Shown here one piece after another: positions 1-13,043 of a DNA stretch of 64,000 nucleotides (position 1 is its first letter; every line of letters begins with the position of its first letter). The translations under genes and the position numbers were made by a program. Origin of the DNA: Cryobacterium sp. SO1 (GTDB lineage Bacteria > Actinomycetota > Actinomycetes > Actinomycetales > Microbacteriaceae); NCBI RefSeq assembly GCF_004210215.2, contig NZ_CP067394.1, forward strand, positions 1 to 64,000, read 5' to 3'. The notes under the pieces were generated by a model, which saw only the letters and a program-made list of their open reading frames with translations, made no database searches and was not told the origin of the DNA.

Positions 1-1422
1 ATGCCAGACGGGGAACAGCCCATCAGCGAAACCTGGCGGTCAGTCCTGACCCTGCTGGAGTCCGACGACACCGTCACTCCGATGCTGTACGGCTTCCTGA
101 ACCTGGTCGAACCGAAGGGCATCGCGGCCGGCACGTTCTACCTCGAGGTGCCCAACGAGTTCACCGCGAGCATGCTCAACGTGCGCATGCGGGTTCCGCT
201 GCTCACCGCGATGGGTCAGCTCAGCGAGTCAGTCGCCGTCACCACCTTCTACGTCGTGGTCAATCCGGAACTCGAGCAGGAATCCCTGCGCCCGGTGCAG
301 GAACCCATCCAACGCCAGCCCGACATCGAGACACCGGCCACCCCACAGTCGGTCTTCGAGAGCGCCTCCCCCGAGCGCCCGCACGACACCCGGTTGAATT
401 CCAAGTACAGCTTCGACAACTTCGTGATCGGCCAGTCCAACCGGTTCGCCCACGCCGCGGCCGTCGCCGTCGCCGAAGCTCCGGCCAAGGCGTACAACCC
501 GCTCTTCATCTACGGTTCCTCCGGACTGGGCAAGACTCACCTGCTACACGCCATCGGCCATTACGCCATGAGCCTGTACCCCGGCATCCGGGTGCGTTAC
601 GTCAGTAGCGAGGAGTTCACCAACGACTTCATCAACTCGATTGCCAACAACCGCGGGTCGGCATTCCAGAACCGCTACCGCAACATCGACATCCTGATGA
701 TCGACGACATCCAGTTCCTGCAGGGCAAGGCGGAGACCCAGGAAGCCTTCTTCCACACCTTCAACACCCTGCACGACCACAACAAGCAGGTCGTCATCAC
801 CAGCGACCTGCCACCCAAGGCCCTCACCGGGTTCGAAGATCGGATGCGGTCCCGCTTCGAGTGGGGCCTGATCACGGATGTGCAGGCTCCCGACCTGGAG
901 ACCCGCATCGCGATCCTCCGCAAGAAGGCGCAGAGCGAAAAACTGCAGGTGCCGCACGACATCCTTGAGTTCATGGCGTCCAAGGTGTCGTCCAACATCC
1001 GCGAATTGGAGGGCACCCTGATCCGGGTGACCGCCTTCGCGAGCTTGAACCGCACGCCAGTGGACATGAACCTGGTGCAGACCGTGCTGAAGGACGTGAT
1101 CACCCTCGACGAAGACAATGTGATCGCGCCGGTGGACATCATCACCAATACCGCCGATTATTTCAAGCTCACTGTCGACGACCTGTACGGCTCGTCCCGG
1201 TCGCAGGCCGTCGCCACCGCCCGGCAGATCGCCATGTACCTATGCCGTGAGCTGACGAATCTGTCCCTGCCGAAGATCGGGCAGCTGTTCGGTAACCGCG
1301 ACCACACCACCGTGATGTACGCGAACAAGAAGATCAGCGAACTGATGAAGGAACGCCGTTCCATCTACAACCAGGTCACGGAACTCACAAACCGGATCAA
1401 GCAGGACCACCGTTACAAGTAA
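1..1422 (+). CDS. dnaA: Chromosomal replication initiator DnaA
   Basis: DnaA is the AAA+ ATPase that binds DnaA boxes and melts oriC. The 473-residue protein has the usual architecture: N-terminal DnaB/DiaA-interaction domain (about 1-85), a short variable linker (about 86-130), the AAA+ core and a C-terminal helix-turn-helix. The Walker A motif GSSGLGKT is at residues 172-179, Walker B ILMIDDIQF begins at 231, and the DnaA signature DHTTVMYA begins at 434. The linker is short compared with Streptomyces DnaA. The ATG is the first base of the window, so its promoter and ribosome site are out of view. oriC follows directly and dnaN comes next, the classical actinobacterial order. Identity is not in doubt. 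Confidence 0.98.
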   Translation: MPDGEQPISETWRSVLTLLESDDTVTPMLYGFLNLVEPKGIAAGTFYLEVPNEFTASMLNVRMRVPLLTAMGQLSESVAVTTFYVVVNPELEQESLRPVQEPIQRQPDIETPATPQSVFESASPERPHDTRLNSKYSFDNFVIGQSNRFAHAAAVAVAEAPAKAYNPLFIYGSSGLGKTHLLHAIGHYAMSLYPGIRVRYVSSEEFTNDFINSIANNRGSAFQNRYRNIDILMIDDIQFLQGKAETQEAFFHTFNTLHDHNKQVVITSDLPPKALTGFEDRMRSRFEWGLITDVQAPDLETRIAILRKKAQSEKLQVPHDILEFMASKVSSNIRELEGTLIRVTAFASLNRTPVDMNLVQTVLKDVITLDEDNVIAPVDIITNTADYFKLTVDDLYGSSRSQAVATARQIAMYLCRELTNLSLPKIGQLFGNRDHTTVMYANKKISELMKERRSIYNQVTELTNRIKQDHRYK

Positions 1423-1787
1423 GAGAAAATTTTTTGTGTTTCGTACCTGTGGATAACCCTGTGGAAACTGCCCGGACAACTCGGGTCAACCTGTAGAAAC
1501 GCACGGCCCACTTGTGAAAACTCCGAATTACAGAACGCAGTTCCTGTCATTCATTGGGCTTAGCGCTCACAGGGCGTCCACAAATTACAAGTTTGTAGTT
1601 CCCAGTCACTGAGCGCTATCCACCGAGTTATCCACAGTTTCCACACCGGTTAAGAATATTAACGATTAACTTCATTAGCTCCAGGTCCAACAACCTTCAC
1701 TCGCCGCCGGCTCACAAGAAATAGGCCGTCGGCAAACCCGACTAGCATTGAGGCCGTATCCAGGTCTCCACCGACAGGAGTGACTTC
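1423..1787. other. oriC: oriC: DnaA-box region between dnaA and dnaN
   Basis: This 365-bp non-coding stretch between dnaA and dnaN is the probable origin of replication. Perfect DnaA boxes are seen at 1448-1456 (minus orientation) and 1628-1636 (plus). Near matches lie at 1460-1468, 1492-1500 and 1637-1645, the last (GTTTCCACA) directly abutting the perfect box. An AT-rich stretch at about 1651-1678 (TTAAGAATATTAACGATTAA) is the best candidate for the unwinding element. Toward dnaN a -10-like TAGCAT lies at 1743-1748. Box positions are read directly; the origin role follows from gene order and known actinobacterial origins. Confidence 0.9.
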
Positions 1788-2936
1788 GTGAGATTTCAGG
1801 CCAATCGGGATGTCTTCAGCGAAGCCGTTTCTTTCGCTGTCAAACTCCTTCCCCAACGCACCACCCTGCCCATTTTGAGCGGCGTCTTGATCGAGGCGAC
1901 AGAGACCGGCCTGATCCTGTCCTCGTTCGACTACGAAGTGTCGGCGCAGACCGAGATCGCAGCCGATGTCGAAGAGACCGGCAAGGTCCTGGTCTCCGGT
2001 CGTCTTCTGGCCGAGATCGCCAGCCGGATGCCCAACGCTCCGGTACGTTTCTCCACCAGGGACTCCCGCATCACCGTGAGCTGCGGCACCGCAAACTTCA
2101 CTCTGCTGTCTATGCCGGTAGAGGAATATCCAAGCATTCCCCAGGTCAGCGCCCAATCCGGCCTGGTACCCGCCGAGGAATTTGCTGCGGCCGTTTCCCA
2201 GGTAGCCGTCGCGGCATCCCGCGACGACGTCACCCCGGTGATCACCGGTGTACAGCTGCAGATCACCGAGAACAGCATCAGCCTCGTCGCCACCGACCGG
2301 TACCGCGTTGCCGTGCGCGAGATCGACTGGGACCCTGGAGCCAACCAGGCCCAGGAACCGATCACCGCGCTGGTGCCGGCCCGCACCCTGCAGGAGGTCG
2401 GCAAGACCTTCGGCCACAGCGGCACCATTTCGGTAGCCGTCACCAACACCGACGACCGTGAACTGATCGCCTTCACCGCCGACAAGAAGACCGTCACGTC
2501 GCTCTTGATCAAGGGCAACTACCCGCCGGTCCGTCGCCTCTTCCCCGAGAACGTCGACAACTACGCCGTGATGAACACCGCGGAACTGGTCGAGGCCACC
2601 CGCCGCGTGCAGCTGGTGCTCGAGCGTGAAGCCGCACTCCGGTTCAGCTTCACGGCCGACGGCCTCACGCTCGAAGCGATCGGCTCCGAACAGGCCCAGG
2701 CCTCCGAGACCATCGACGCGATTCTCGCCGGCGGCGACACTGTCGTCTCGCTCAAGCCGCAGTTCCTTCTGGACGGGCTCGGCGCTGTGCATTCCGAGTT
2801 CGTGCGGATCTCCTTCACCAAGACCGAAAACCCCAACAAGCCGGGACCCGTGCTCATCACGAGCCAGACCTCCCGCGAGCAGCCGGGCGCCGACAGCTAC
2901 CGCTACCTCCTGCAGCCGAACCTGCTCCTGCGTTAG
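1788..2936 (+). CDS. dnaN: DNA polymerase III sliding clamp (beta subunit)
   Basis: DnaN is the ring-shaped processivity clamp for DNA polymerase III and a loading platform for repair proteins. The 382-residue length and three similar clamp domains fit the family; the N-terminus MRFQANRDVFSEAV and the PTLPILSGV-like segment (TTLPILSGVLIE, about residues 25-36) are typical. The GTG start at 1788 is chosen because a clear CAGGAG ribosome site lies at about 1775-1780, eight bases upstream. It follows oriC and precedes gnd with a 44-bp gap, probably as the first gene of a dnaN-gnd-recF unit. Confidence 0.97.
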   Translation: MRFQANRDVFSEAVSFAVKLLPQRTTLPILSGVLIEATETGLILSSFDYEVSAQTEIAADVEETGKVLVSGRLLAEIASRMPNAPVRFSTRDSRITVSCGTANFTLLSMPVEEYPSIPQVSAQSGLVPAEEFAAAVSQVAVAASRDDVTPVITGVQLQITENSISLVATDRYRVAVREIDWDPGANQAQEPITALVPARTLQEVGKTFGHSGTISVAVTNTDDRELIAFTADKKTVTSLLIKGNYPPVRRLFPENVDNYAVMNTAELVEATRRVQLVLEREAALRFSFTADGLTLEAIGSEQAQASETIDAILAGGDTVVSLKPQFLLDGLGAVHSEFVRISFTKTENPNKPGPVLITSQTSREQPGADSYRYLLQPNLLLR

Positions 2937-2980
2937 GCACGACAGTCTCGCCAGCACGACACGAACCACGAAGGACAGCC

Positions 2981-3868
2981 ATGCACATCGGAATCGTCGG
3001 CCTCGGCAAAATGGGTGCCAACATGCGGGACCGGCTGCGGGCAGCCGGTCTGACCGTGACCGGCTATGACCGCAATCCCGATGTGAGCGAAGTGGCCGGC
3101 ACCGCCGAGCTGGTGGCAGCGCTGCCGGCTCCCCGGCTGGTCTGGGTCATGGTTCCGGCCGGCGCGATCACGACATCGGTGATCGCCGACCTGGCCACCA
3201 AGCTCTCCCCCGGTGACCTGGTCATCGACGGCGGTAACTCCAGGTTCACCGACGACTTCACCCACGAGGCGCTGCTCGCCGAGCAGGGCATCCACTACGT
3301 GGACGCCGGTGTCTCCGGCGGAGTCTGGGGCCTGACCAACGGTTTTGGACTCATGGTCGGCGGTTCGGCTGCCGACGTCGAGCGGGCGATGCCGGTCTTC
3401 GACGCGCTGCGCCCGGAGGGCCCGCGCGAAGAAGGCTTCGTGCACGCCGGCAAGGTGGGCGCCGGCCACTACGCCAAGATGGTGCACAACGGCATCGAAT
3501 ACGCCCTGATGCAGGCCTACGCCGAGGGTTACGAACTGCTCGAGAAGCGCGACGACCTGATTCACGACGTCCCGGGCATCTTCACCGCGTGGCAGCGCGG
3601 CACCGTCGTGCGATCCTGGTTGCTCGAACTACTGGTGCTCGCGCTCAAGGACGACCCGCAGCTGGGCGACATCGACGGCTACGTCGAGGATTCCGGCGAG
3701 GGCCGCTGGACCATCGAAGAGGCCATCAAGAACGCCGTTCCGGTGCCCGCGATCAGCGCGTCGATCTTCGCGCGCTTCGCCTCCCGTCAAGACGATTCCC
3801 CGGCCATGAAGGCCGTGGCCGCGCTGCGCAACCAGTTCGGCGGCCATGCCATAAAGAAGGCAGACTGA
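2981..3868 (+). CDS. gnd: 6-phosphogluconate dehydrogenase, decarboxylating (short GndA type)
   Basis: This enzyme oxidises 6-phosphogluconate to ribulose 5-phosphate with NAD(P)H in the pentose phosphate pathway. At 295 residues it is the short form that lacks the second helical repeat of the roughly 470-residue enzyme. The Rossmann start GIVGLGKMG is at residues 4-12, the substrate motif DAGVSGGVWGL lies at about 108-118, and the catalytic segment KMVHNGIEY follows at about 166. An AAGGACAG ribosome site precedes the ATG. It sits between dnaN and recF with six bases to recF, a placement shared by many actinobacteria. Identity is firm; cofactor preference cannot be read. Confidence 0.93.
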   Translation: MHIGIVGLGKMGANMRDRLRAAGLTVTGYDRNPDVSEVAGTAELVAALPAPRLVWVMVPAGAITTSVIADLATKLSPGDLVIDGGNSRFTDDFTHEALLAEQGIHYVDAGVSGGVWGLTNGFGLMVGGSAADVERAMPVFDALRPEGPREEGFVHAGKVGAGHYAKMVHNGIEYALMQAYAEGYELLEKRDDLIHDVPGIFTAWQRGTVVRSWLLELLVLALKDDPQLGDIDGYVEDSGEGRWTIEEAIKNAVPVPAISASIFARFASRQDDSPAMKAVAALRNQFGGHAIKKAD

Positions 3869-3874
3869 TCCCGC

Positions 3875-5062
3875 GTGCGGGTCGCGCACCTCTCCCTCAC
3901 TGACTTCCGCAACTATGCCCAGGCGGAGGTCCCCTTCGGCGCCGGACCCAATCTGATCGTCGGCCGGAACGGCCAGGGCAAGACCAACCTGGTCGAGGCA
4001 CTCGGTTTCCTCAGCACCCTGAGTTCGCACCGGGTGTCCCAAACCGGTGCGATGGTGCGTTCAGGGCAGGACGCAGCGATCATCCGGGCCCGGCTGGAAT
4101 ACAACGGCCGAGACCTTCTCGCCGAGGTGCAGATCAACCGGTCCGGACTCAACCGGGCCCAGATCAACCGGTCGGTCATCAAGACCCGCGAACTCCCCCG
4201 CTACTTCTCCAGCGTGCTCTTCGCCCCTGAGGACCTGGCTCTGGTGCGCGGCGATCCCTCCGGCCGCCGGCGGTTCCTCGACCAATTGCTGGTGCTGCGC
4301 AACCCCCGGTTCTCCGGGGTGCTCACCGACTACGACCGGGTACTCAAACAGCGCAACACCCTGCTCAAGTCGGCTAGGGCATCCGGCTTGAAGACCACCC
4401 AGCTGGGCACCCTCGATATCTGGGACGAGCGGCTGGTTGCCCTCGGCTCCGAATTGATCGACGCGCGTGCCGATCTCGTGGCCGAGCTGCTGCCGCCGTT
4501 GCACAGCGCGTACAAGTCGGTTGCCGGCGCCGACCACGGGCCGAACCTGGTGGCGTCCCTGAGCATTTTGGGCGCTGATGAAGACGAAGGCTCCTCCTCC
4601 CCCGCCGCCGCGCAGCCCGGCGGCAGCGGCTCGGAGACCGCGGAAACCTTCCGCACCGCGCTGGCGGGCCTCCGCCGCAAGGAACTGGACCGCGGCATGA
4701 CCTTGGCCGGGCCGCACCGCGACGACCTCGTCTTCGAACTGAACAATCTGCCGGCCAAGGGCTACGCCAGCCACGGCGAATCCTGGTCGTTCGCCCTCGC
4801 CCTCAAACTGGCCTCGGCCGAGCTGCTTCGACGGGATTCCACCAGCGGCGACCCGGTGCTGATCCTCGATGACGTGTTCGCCGAACTCGACCAGTCCCGC
4901 CGCCGACGCCTCGCCGAGGCTGTGACCGGCTACGAACAGGTTCTCATCACCGCCGCCGTGTTCGAGGATGTTCCCGCGGTGCTCGCCGCCCACGCCATCC
5001 ACATCCACGCCGGCGCCGTCGTCGACGGCCCCGCCGCGGAACAGGGCGCCGAGCATGGCTGA
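3875..5062 (+). CDS. recF: DNA replication and repair protein RecF
   Basis: RecF is an SMC-like ATPase that helps load RecA at gaps through RecFOR. The 395-residue protein has Walker A GRNGQGKT at residues 30-37, the signature stretch AGPHRDDL in the C-terminal half and Walker B LILDDVFAELD near residue 330. A poorly conserved, Ser/Pro/Ala-rich insertion lies at about residues 235-255. The GTG start lies six bases after gnd, suggesting translational coupling. Its 3' end overlaps the next gene by eight bases. The family call is secure. Confidence 0.96.
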   Translation: MRVAHLSLTDFRNYAQAEVPFGAGPNLIVGRNGQGKTNLVEALGFLSTLSSHRVSQTGAMVRSGQDAAIIRARLEYNGRDLLAEVQINRSGLNRAQINRSVIKTRELPRYFSSVLFAPEDLALVRGDPSGRRRFLDQLLVLRNPRFSGVLTDYDRVLKQRNTLLKSARASGLKTTQLGTLDIWDERLVALGSELIDARADLVAELLPPLHSAYKSVAGADHGPNLVASLSILGADEDEGSSSPAAAQPGGSGSETAETFRTALAGLRRKELDRGMTLAGPHRDDLVFELNNLPAKGYASHGESWSFALALKLASAELLRRDSTSGDPVLILDDVFAELDQSRRRRLAEAVTGYEQVLITAAVFEDVPAVLAAHAIHIHAGAVVDGPAAEQGAEHG

Positions 5063-5543
5063 ACACAGCGAGGCCGCCAAGGTCTATCTCAGGTTCAAGG
5101 ACGTCTTCGGCGACCCCAATGCCAAACGAACCCGCGCCAGGCGCAAGGCCAGCCCCCAGATCGGGTCGAGCGTTCCGTTCGGCGCCGGCCGGGACCCGCG
5201 CGGGCTGGGCGAGACCATCAACTCACTCACCGCCCAGCTCGGCTGGAACTCCCCGATGGCCCAGTCCGATCTGCTCGCGTCCTGGATCGAACTGGCCGGT
5301 GAGGAAACCTCGAAGCACTCCACCCCGGCGGGCATCGACGAGGGCATCCTGACAGTGCACTGCGAGTCAACGGCGTGGGCCACACAGCTGCGAATGATGC
5401 GCGTCGAAATCATGACTCAGATCATGCAGAAGTTCCCGGATGCTGGCATCGCCGCGATTCGTTTTCAGGGACCCAACGCCCCCTCGTGGAAAAAGGGTCC
5501 CAGATCAATCCCAGGGCGTGGTCCACGCGATACCTACGGCTAG
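5055..5543 (+). CDS. DUF721 (DciA-like) family protein
   Basis: This 162-residue protein contains a DUF721 domain in its C-terminal half (about residues 60-140: INSLTAQLGW..., DLLASWIELAGEE..., LTVHCESTAWATQL). Members lie beside recF and gyrB in most actinobacteria, and the related DciA proteins promote loading of the replicative helicase, so a replication role is likely but not shown here. The N-terminus is basic (KRTRARRKA at about residues 24-32) and could bind DNA. The ATG at 5055 overlaps the recF stop region by eight bases, which decides the start over longer in-frame options inside recF. Confidence 0.88.
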   Translation: MAEHSEAAKVYLRFKDVFGDPNAKRTRARRKASPQIGSSVPFGAGRDPRGLGETINSLTAQLGWNSPMAQSDLLASWIELAGEETSKHSTPAGIDEGILTVHCESTAWATQLRMMRVEIMTQIMQKFPDAGIAAIRFQGPNAPSWKKGPRSIPGRGPRDTYG

Positions 5544-5622
5544 GTAGCCAAAACAGGTCAACCCTACGAATAAAACGCGTCAAACGGCGGTTTTGGCCGC
5601 TGAGGCTTGGGGGGGTTGGTAG

Positions 5623-10208
<4,586 letters not shown>

Positions 10209-10216
<8 letters not shown>

Positions 10217-10616
10217 TGTTGCCGAGAAACTGGCCAAAAAGTCGAGTCGGGGTGCAATGTCGTCCAAGCAGGTACGTCTGAAGCTCGTCTATATCGACTT
10301 CTGGTCGGCCGTCAAACTGTCCTTCCTGATCGCCGTGTGCCTGGCGGTGGTCACCATCGTGGCCACGTTCCTCACCTTCACGGTGCTGAACGGAACCGGC
10401 ATCTTCACCCAGATCGACGCGCTGTACACGGATATCGCCGGGAGTGCCTCTGAGCTCACGACGATCCTGTCGATCGGCAATGTGATGGGCTTCGCCGTGG
10501 TTGTCGCGGTCATCAACGCCGTCGTCGTGACCGCCCTGGGCGCGATCTTCGCCGTGCTGTACAACCTGAGCGTCAAGGTCACCGGAGGCCTGCTCGTCGG
10601 ATTCACCAACAACTGA
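10209..10616 (+). CDS. DUF3566 membrane protein
   Basis: This 135-residue protein has a charged cytoplasmic N-terminus (about residues 1-25), then two hydrophobic helices at about 36-58 and 92-118 flanking an extracytoplasmic loop. It matches DUF3566, a family found directly after gyrA in actinobacteria; the mycobacterial homologue CwsA has been linked to cell division and shape with CrgA. Whether this protein is a functional CwsA equivalent is inference. The ATG overlaps the gyrA stop codon, so the two are translationally coupled. crgA lies 5 kb downstream. Confidence 0.85.
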
Positions 10617-10630
10617 CCGTCGGATGCCCG

Positions 10631-10655
10631 ATCGAGGTCGCCTGCCGGCCTCGAT
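10631..10655 (+). terminator. Weak hairpin after DUF3566 gene
   Basis: ATCGAGG at 10631-10637 pairs with CCTCGAT at 10649-10655, leaving an 11-base GC-rich loop. There is no T-run, so it is at best a weak or factor-dependent terminator. It abuts the promoter of tRNA-Ile. Confidence 0.35.
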
Positions 10656-10684
10656 TGGGACTTTCCGCCGGTTTCCGGTAGTCT
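10655..10684 (+). promoter_or_regulatory. Promoter of tRNA-Ile
   Basis: TTGGGA at 10655-10660 and TAGTCT at 10679-10684 are separated by 18 bases and resemble a primary sigma-factor promoter. Transcription would begin about 10 bases before the mature tRNA at 10701. Confidence 0.5.
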
Positions 10685-10700
10685 CAAATCTGCCCAATGG

Positions 10701-10774
10701 GGGGATATAGCTCAGTTGGTTAGAGCGCTTCGCTGATAACGAAGAGGTCCCAGGTTCAAATCCCGGTATCCCCA
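10701..10774 (+). tRNA. tRNA-Ile (GAT)
   Basis: A 74-base cloverleaf. The acceptor stem GGGGATA pairs with TATCCCC and the discriminator A is at 10774. The anticodon stem CTTCG/CGAAG encloses loop CTGATAA with anticodon GAT at 10735-10737. The T-arm GGTTCAAATCC is present. The 3' CCA is not encoded in full. Confidence 0.98.
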
Positions 10775-10780
10775 CGTATG

Positions 10781-10815
10781 ACAAAAACACTGTGTGTGTC
10801 ACAAAAACACTGTGT
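10781..10815. repeat. Short tandem direct repeat between two tRNAs
   Basis: ACAAAAACACTGTGT occurs at 10781-10795 and again at 10801-10815, a 20-base period. The repeat is AT-richer than its surroundings and lies between tRNA-Ile and tRNA-Ala. It might be a slipped duplication; no function can be assigned. Confidence 0.7.
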
Positions 10816-10867
10816 ACTGAATAGCCTTACATCTCCGCCAGATCCTCACCTTGTGAGGAACCGGTTC

Positions 10868-10940
10868 GGGGCCATAGCTCAATTGGTAGAGCGCCTGCTT
10901 TGCAAGCAGGAGGTCCGGGGTTCGATTCCCCGTGGCTCCA
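10868..10940 (+). tRNA. tRNA-Ala (TGC)
   Basis: A 73-base cloverleaf. The acceptor GGGGCCA pairs with TGGCTCC through one G-T wobble. The anticodon stem CCTGC/GCAGG encloses TTTGCAA with TGC at 10901-10903; the T-arm is GGTTCGATTCC. The tRNA-Ile/tRNA-Ala pair after gyrA is common in actinobacteria. A foreign-looking patch begins about 220 bp downstream. Confidence 0.98.
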
Positions 10941-11162
10941 CAATTTCACTTCCGCATAGCAGGTGGGCCGTGTGTGCCCCGGAATCTCGCGGCGAGCGGC
11001 CGCTTGGGCTCTAGCGGTGCGGCAAGACCCTGAGCCGTTCCTGCGTGGGCGCCCATCGCGATCGCTTTTCCTCTGGCGTTCGGCTGAATGTCACATTCGT
11101 GACGCATTCGTCCTTTAGCGTTCCTGATACGAGCATCACCGGACTACCAGGAACGAGCCAGC

Positions 11163-12641
11163 ATGGCAGAGTCTACGGCGGGATCCACGAGCGCAACGAC
11201 AGCACGAATTGTGTGGGAGACAGCAGACAAGCTCCTTTGCAACATCGTCGACGAGGAAGATTACGGCGACTTCATCTTGCCATTCACTGTTCTGCGGCGT
11301 CTGGAATGCATGCTTGGGGATACTCAGGCTCAGGTGACGGAGTTCATGGCGTCTCGATCCTCGCTCCCGGCGCATCTTATCGAGATCGCCGTGAAGGATC
11401 GCTTCAAGCTCAGCTTCTACAACGTCTCGCCGCTCGATCTCGCCACGATCGCCTCCGTCGACGACAACGTCGAGAAGTCATTGACGAGCTACATCGATGG
11501 TTTCTCCGATAACATCGCGGACATCTGGGTGGCCTTCGACTTCGCTCGCCGGGTGAAGGTCCTTGCGGAGGCGAACCGCCTACACGCTGTCGTCAAGCAC
11601 TTTTCCACGTTGGACCTTGGCCCGAGCAAACTCGACAACACCGCGATGGGCGACGTGTTCGAGGACATCATGTACCGCGCATTCAATAAAAAGGGAAAAG
11701 CCGCTGGCAACGTCTACACCCCACGCGATGCCATTAATCTGATGGTCGATGTCCTCATCGCGCACGAAGACGAGACGCTCGCCGGTGAGAGTGCAGCGCG
11801 CTCGATTTACGACCCGACCGCGGGGTCCGGCGGGATGTTGCTCATTGCCCAGGACGCGTTGAAGCGAATGAACGCGACGATGGACGTGACTCTGTATGGT
11901 CAGGAACTCACGCCGTCCGCATTCGCCCTGGGAAAGGCTGATCTGCTCATCCAGGGAGGCCACCCGGACTCGATTAAGCAGGGGAACACTCTCGTAGACG
12001 ACCACTACGCGAATCAGACCTTTGACTATGTGCTCTCGAATCCGCCGTTGGGCATGGACTGGTCGGTGGACCAGAAATCGGTCCATGACCAGGCCGGTTT
12101 GCATGGGTCGCGATTCAGTCACGGCCTGCCGGGAACTGCTGATGCGCAGATGCTATTTCTCGCGCACTGCGCTTCCAAGCTGAGCCCAGCGGCACCTAAC
12201 GGGCAAGGCGGTCGCGCGGCAGTCGTCTCTAGCGCTTCGCCCCTGTTCAACAGTGACCAAGGCCCTCCTGGGATCCGTGAGTGGCTTCTCGAAGAGGACC
12301 TTGTTGACGCTATCATCGCCCTGCCGACAGACATGTTCTACGGTACCGGTACTGCGACATACGTCTGGATTCTCGACACGAACAAAGATCCTGAGCGCCG
12401 GCACAAGATCCAGCTGATCGAAGGATCCGGCCAGTGGGGGGCGTTGCACAAACCTGTGGGCGAGAAGCGACGTGAGATGCGCACGGGTGATCGAAACGCG
12501 GTACTCGAGGCGTACAAAGCGTTCGAGAATGCCGATCCCGCGATTTCGCGTGTGATGACTCCCGAGGACTTCATGTTTCGTGAGGTGTGTCGCCCGTCCA
12601 GTGAATTGACGATGGCCGCGTCAACCTCGGTGACGATGTGA
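11163..12641 (+). pseudogene. hsdM: Type I restriction-modification methyltransferase (HsdM-like), 3'-truncated
   Basis: The 492 codons match an N6-adenine methyltransferase of type I systems. The N-terminal HsdM_N helices (EEDYGDFILPFTVLRRLEC, about residues 36-54) are followed by NVYTPRDAINLMVDVL, SAM-binding motif I DPTAGSGGMLL (about 218-228) and catalytic motif IV as NPPLGMDW, where the usual aromatic (NPPY/F) is Leu. The homology runs to TPEDFMFREV and then turns into an unrelated 16-residue tail. The C-terminal domain that contacts HsdS is missing. No hsdS or hsdR is nearby, and an IS30-type fragment begins about 30 bp downstream. Lower GC than the flanks suggests transfer. It is probably inactive, though a solitary methyltransferase cannot be excluded. 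Confidence 0.72.
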
Positions 12642-12673
12642 GGGTCTGAAAAAGCCCGGCCGGCGGACGGGGG

Positions 12674-12745
12674 TTTGCGTGGGCGGGCGTTGAGTTCCTG
12701 CGCGACGTGTTCGAGGTCTTCGGGCCCATAGGCGGTGAGATTACC
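12674..12745 (-). mobile_element. IS30-family transposase C-terminal fragment
   Basis: On the minus strand the frame ending at 12674 reads LTAYGPEDLEHVAQELN followed by ARPRK. This resembles the C-terminal part of IS30-family transposases, where a segment of this type precedes TLGW-TPAE. Here the match stops after ARPRK and is lost upstream within about 25 codons, so only a shred survives. No terminal inverted repeats were found. The call rests on one short motif recognised by eye. Confidence 0.58.
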
Positions 12746-12892
12746 CCGCCGAATGGCACTACCGGCTCATTGACCCCCAGGCGCGCTGTGATCGCCCCGG
12801 AACGGCCCATCGCCCACAGACACACGCCCAGGCTCCGCATCCGCCCACGCGACACACAGGGCCTCGAGGACGGAAACGTTGGGGCGGGTGAG

Positions 12893-12932
12893 GCGCCGTT
12901 AGGCGGGTGGCGCGCCGCCCGCCTAACGGCGC
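12893..12932. repeat. Perfect 15-bp inverted repeat (hairpin)
   Basis: GCGCCGTTAGGCGGG at 12893-12907 is followed by a 10-base loop and its exact reverse complement at 12918-12932. No T-run follows on either strand. It could be the end of a lost mobile element, a small palindromic element or a terminator. It lies in the gene-free patch after the truncated hsdM. Confidence 0.85.
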
Positions 12933-12997
12933 TTGGCCCGCGTACCGCGCACGGCGTGTGCCAGGCGCTCAAGGCCGGGCCGGCGTCCGGACACGCA

Positions 12998-13028
12998 ACA
13001 AGGCCCCCGTCAGAGACGAGGGCCTTGT
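12998..13028 (-). terminator. Hairpin downstream of the 13044-13580 membrane protein gene
   Basis: ACAAGGCCC at 12998-13006 pairs perfectly with GGGCCTTGT at 13020-13028 around a 13-base loop. It starts 15 bases past the stop codon of the minus-strand gene. A T-run is weak, as often seen in high-GC actinobacteria. Confidence 0.6.
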
Positions 13029-13043
13029 CGGCGATGCTGCGAA

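Larger units (their letters stand above)
12642..13043. other. Gene-poor scar region
   Basis: These 402 bp after the truncated hsdM hold no convincing gene. They contain a small IS30 transposase fragment, a perfect 15-bp-stem hairpin and a terminator-like hairpin, each listed separately. The remainder is GC-rich and has only low-complexity reading frames. Confidence 0.6.
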
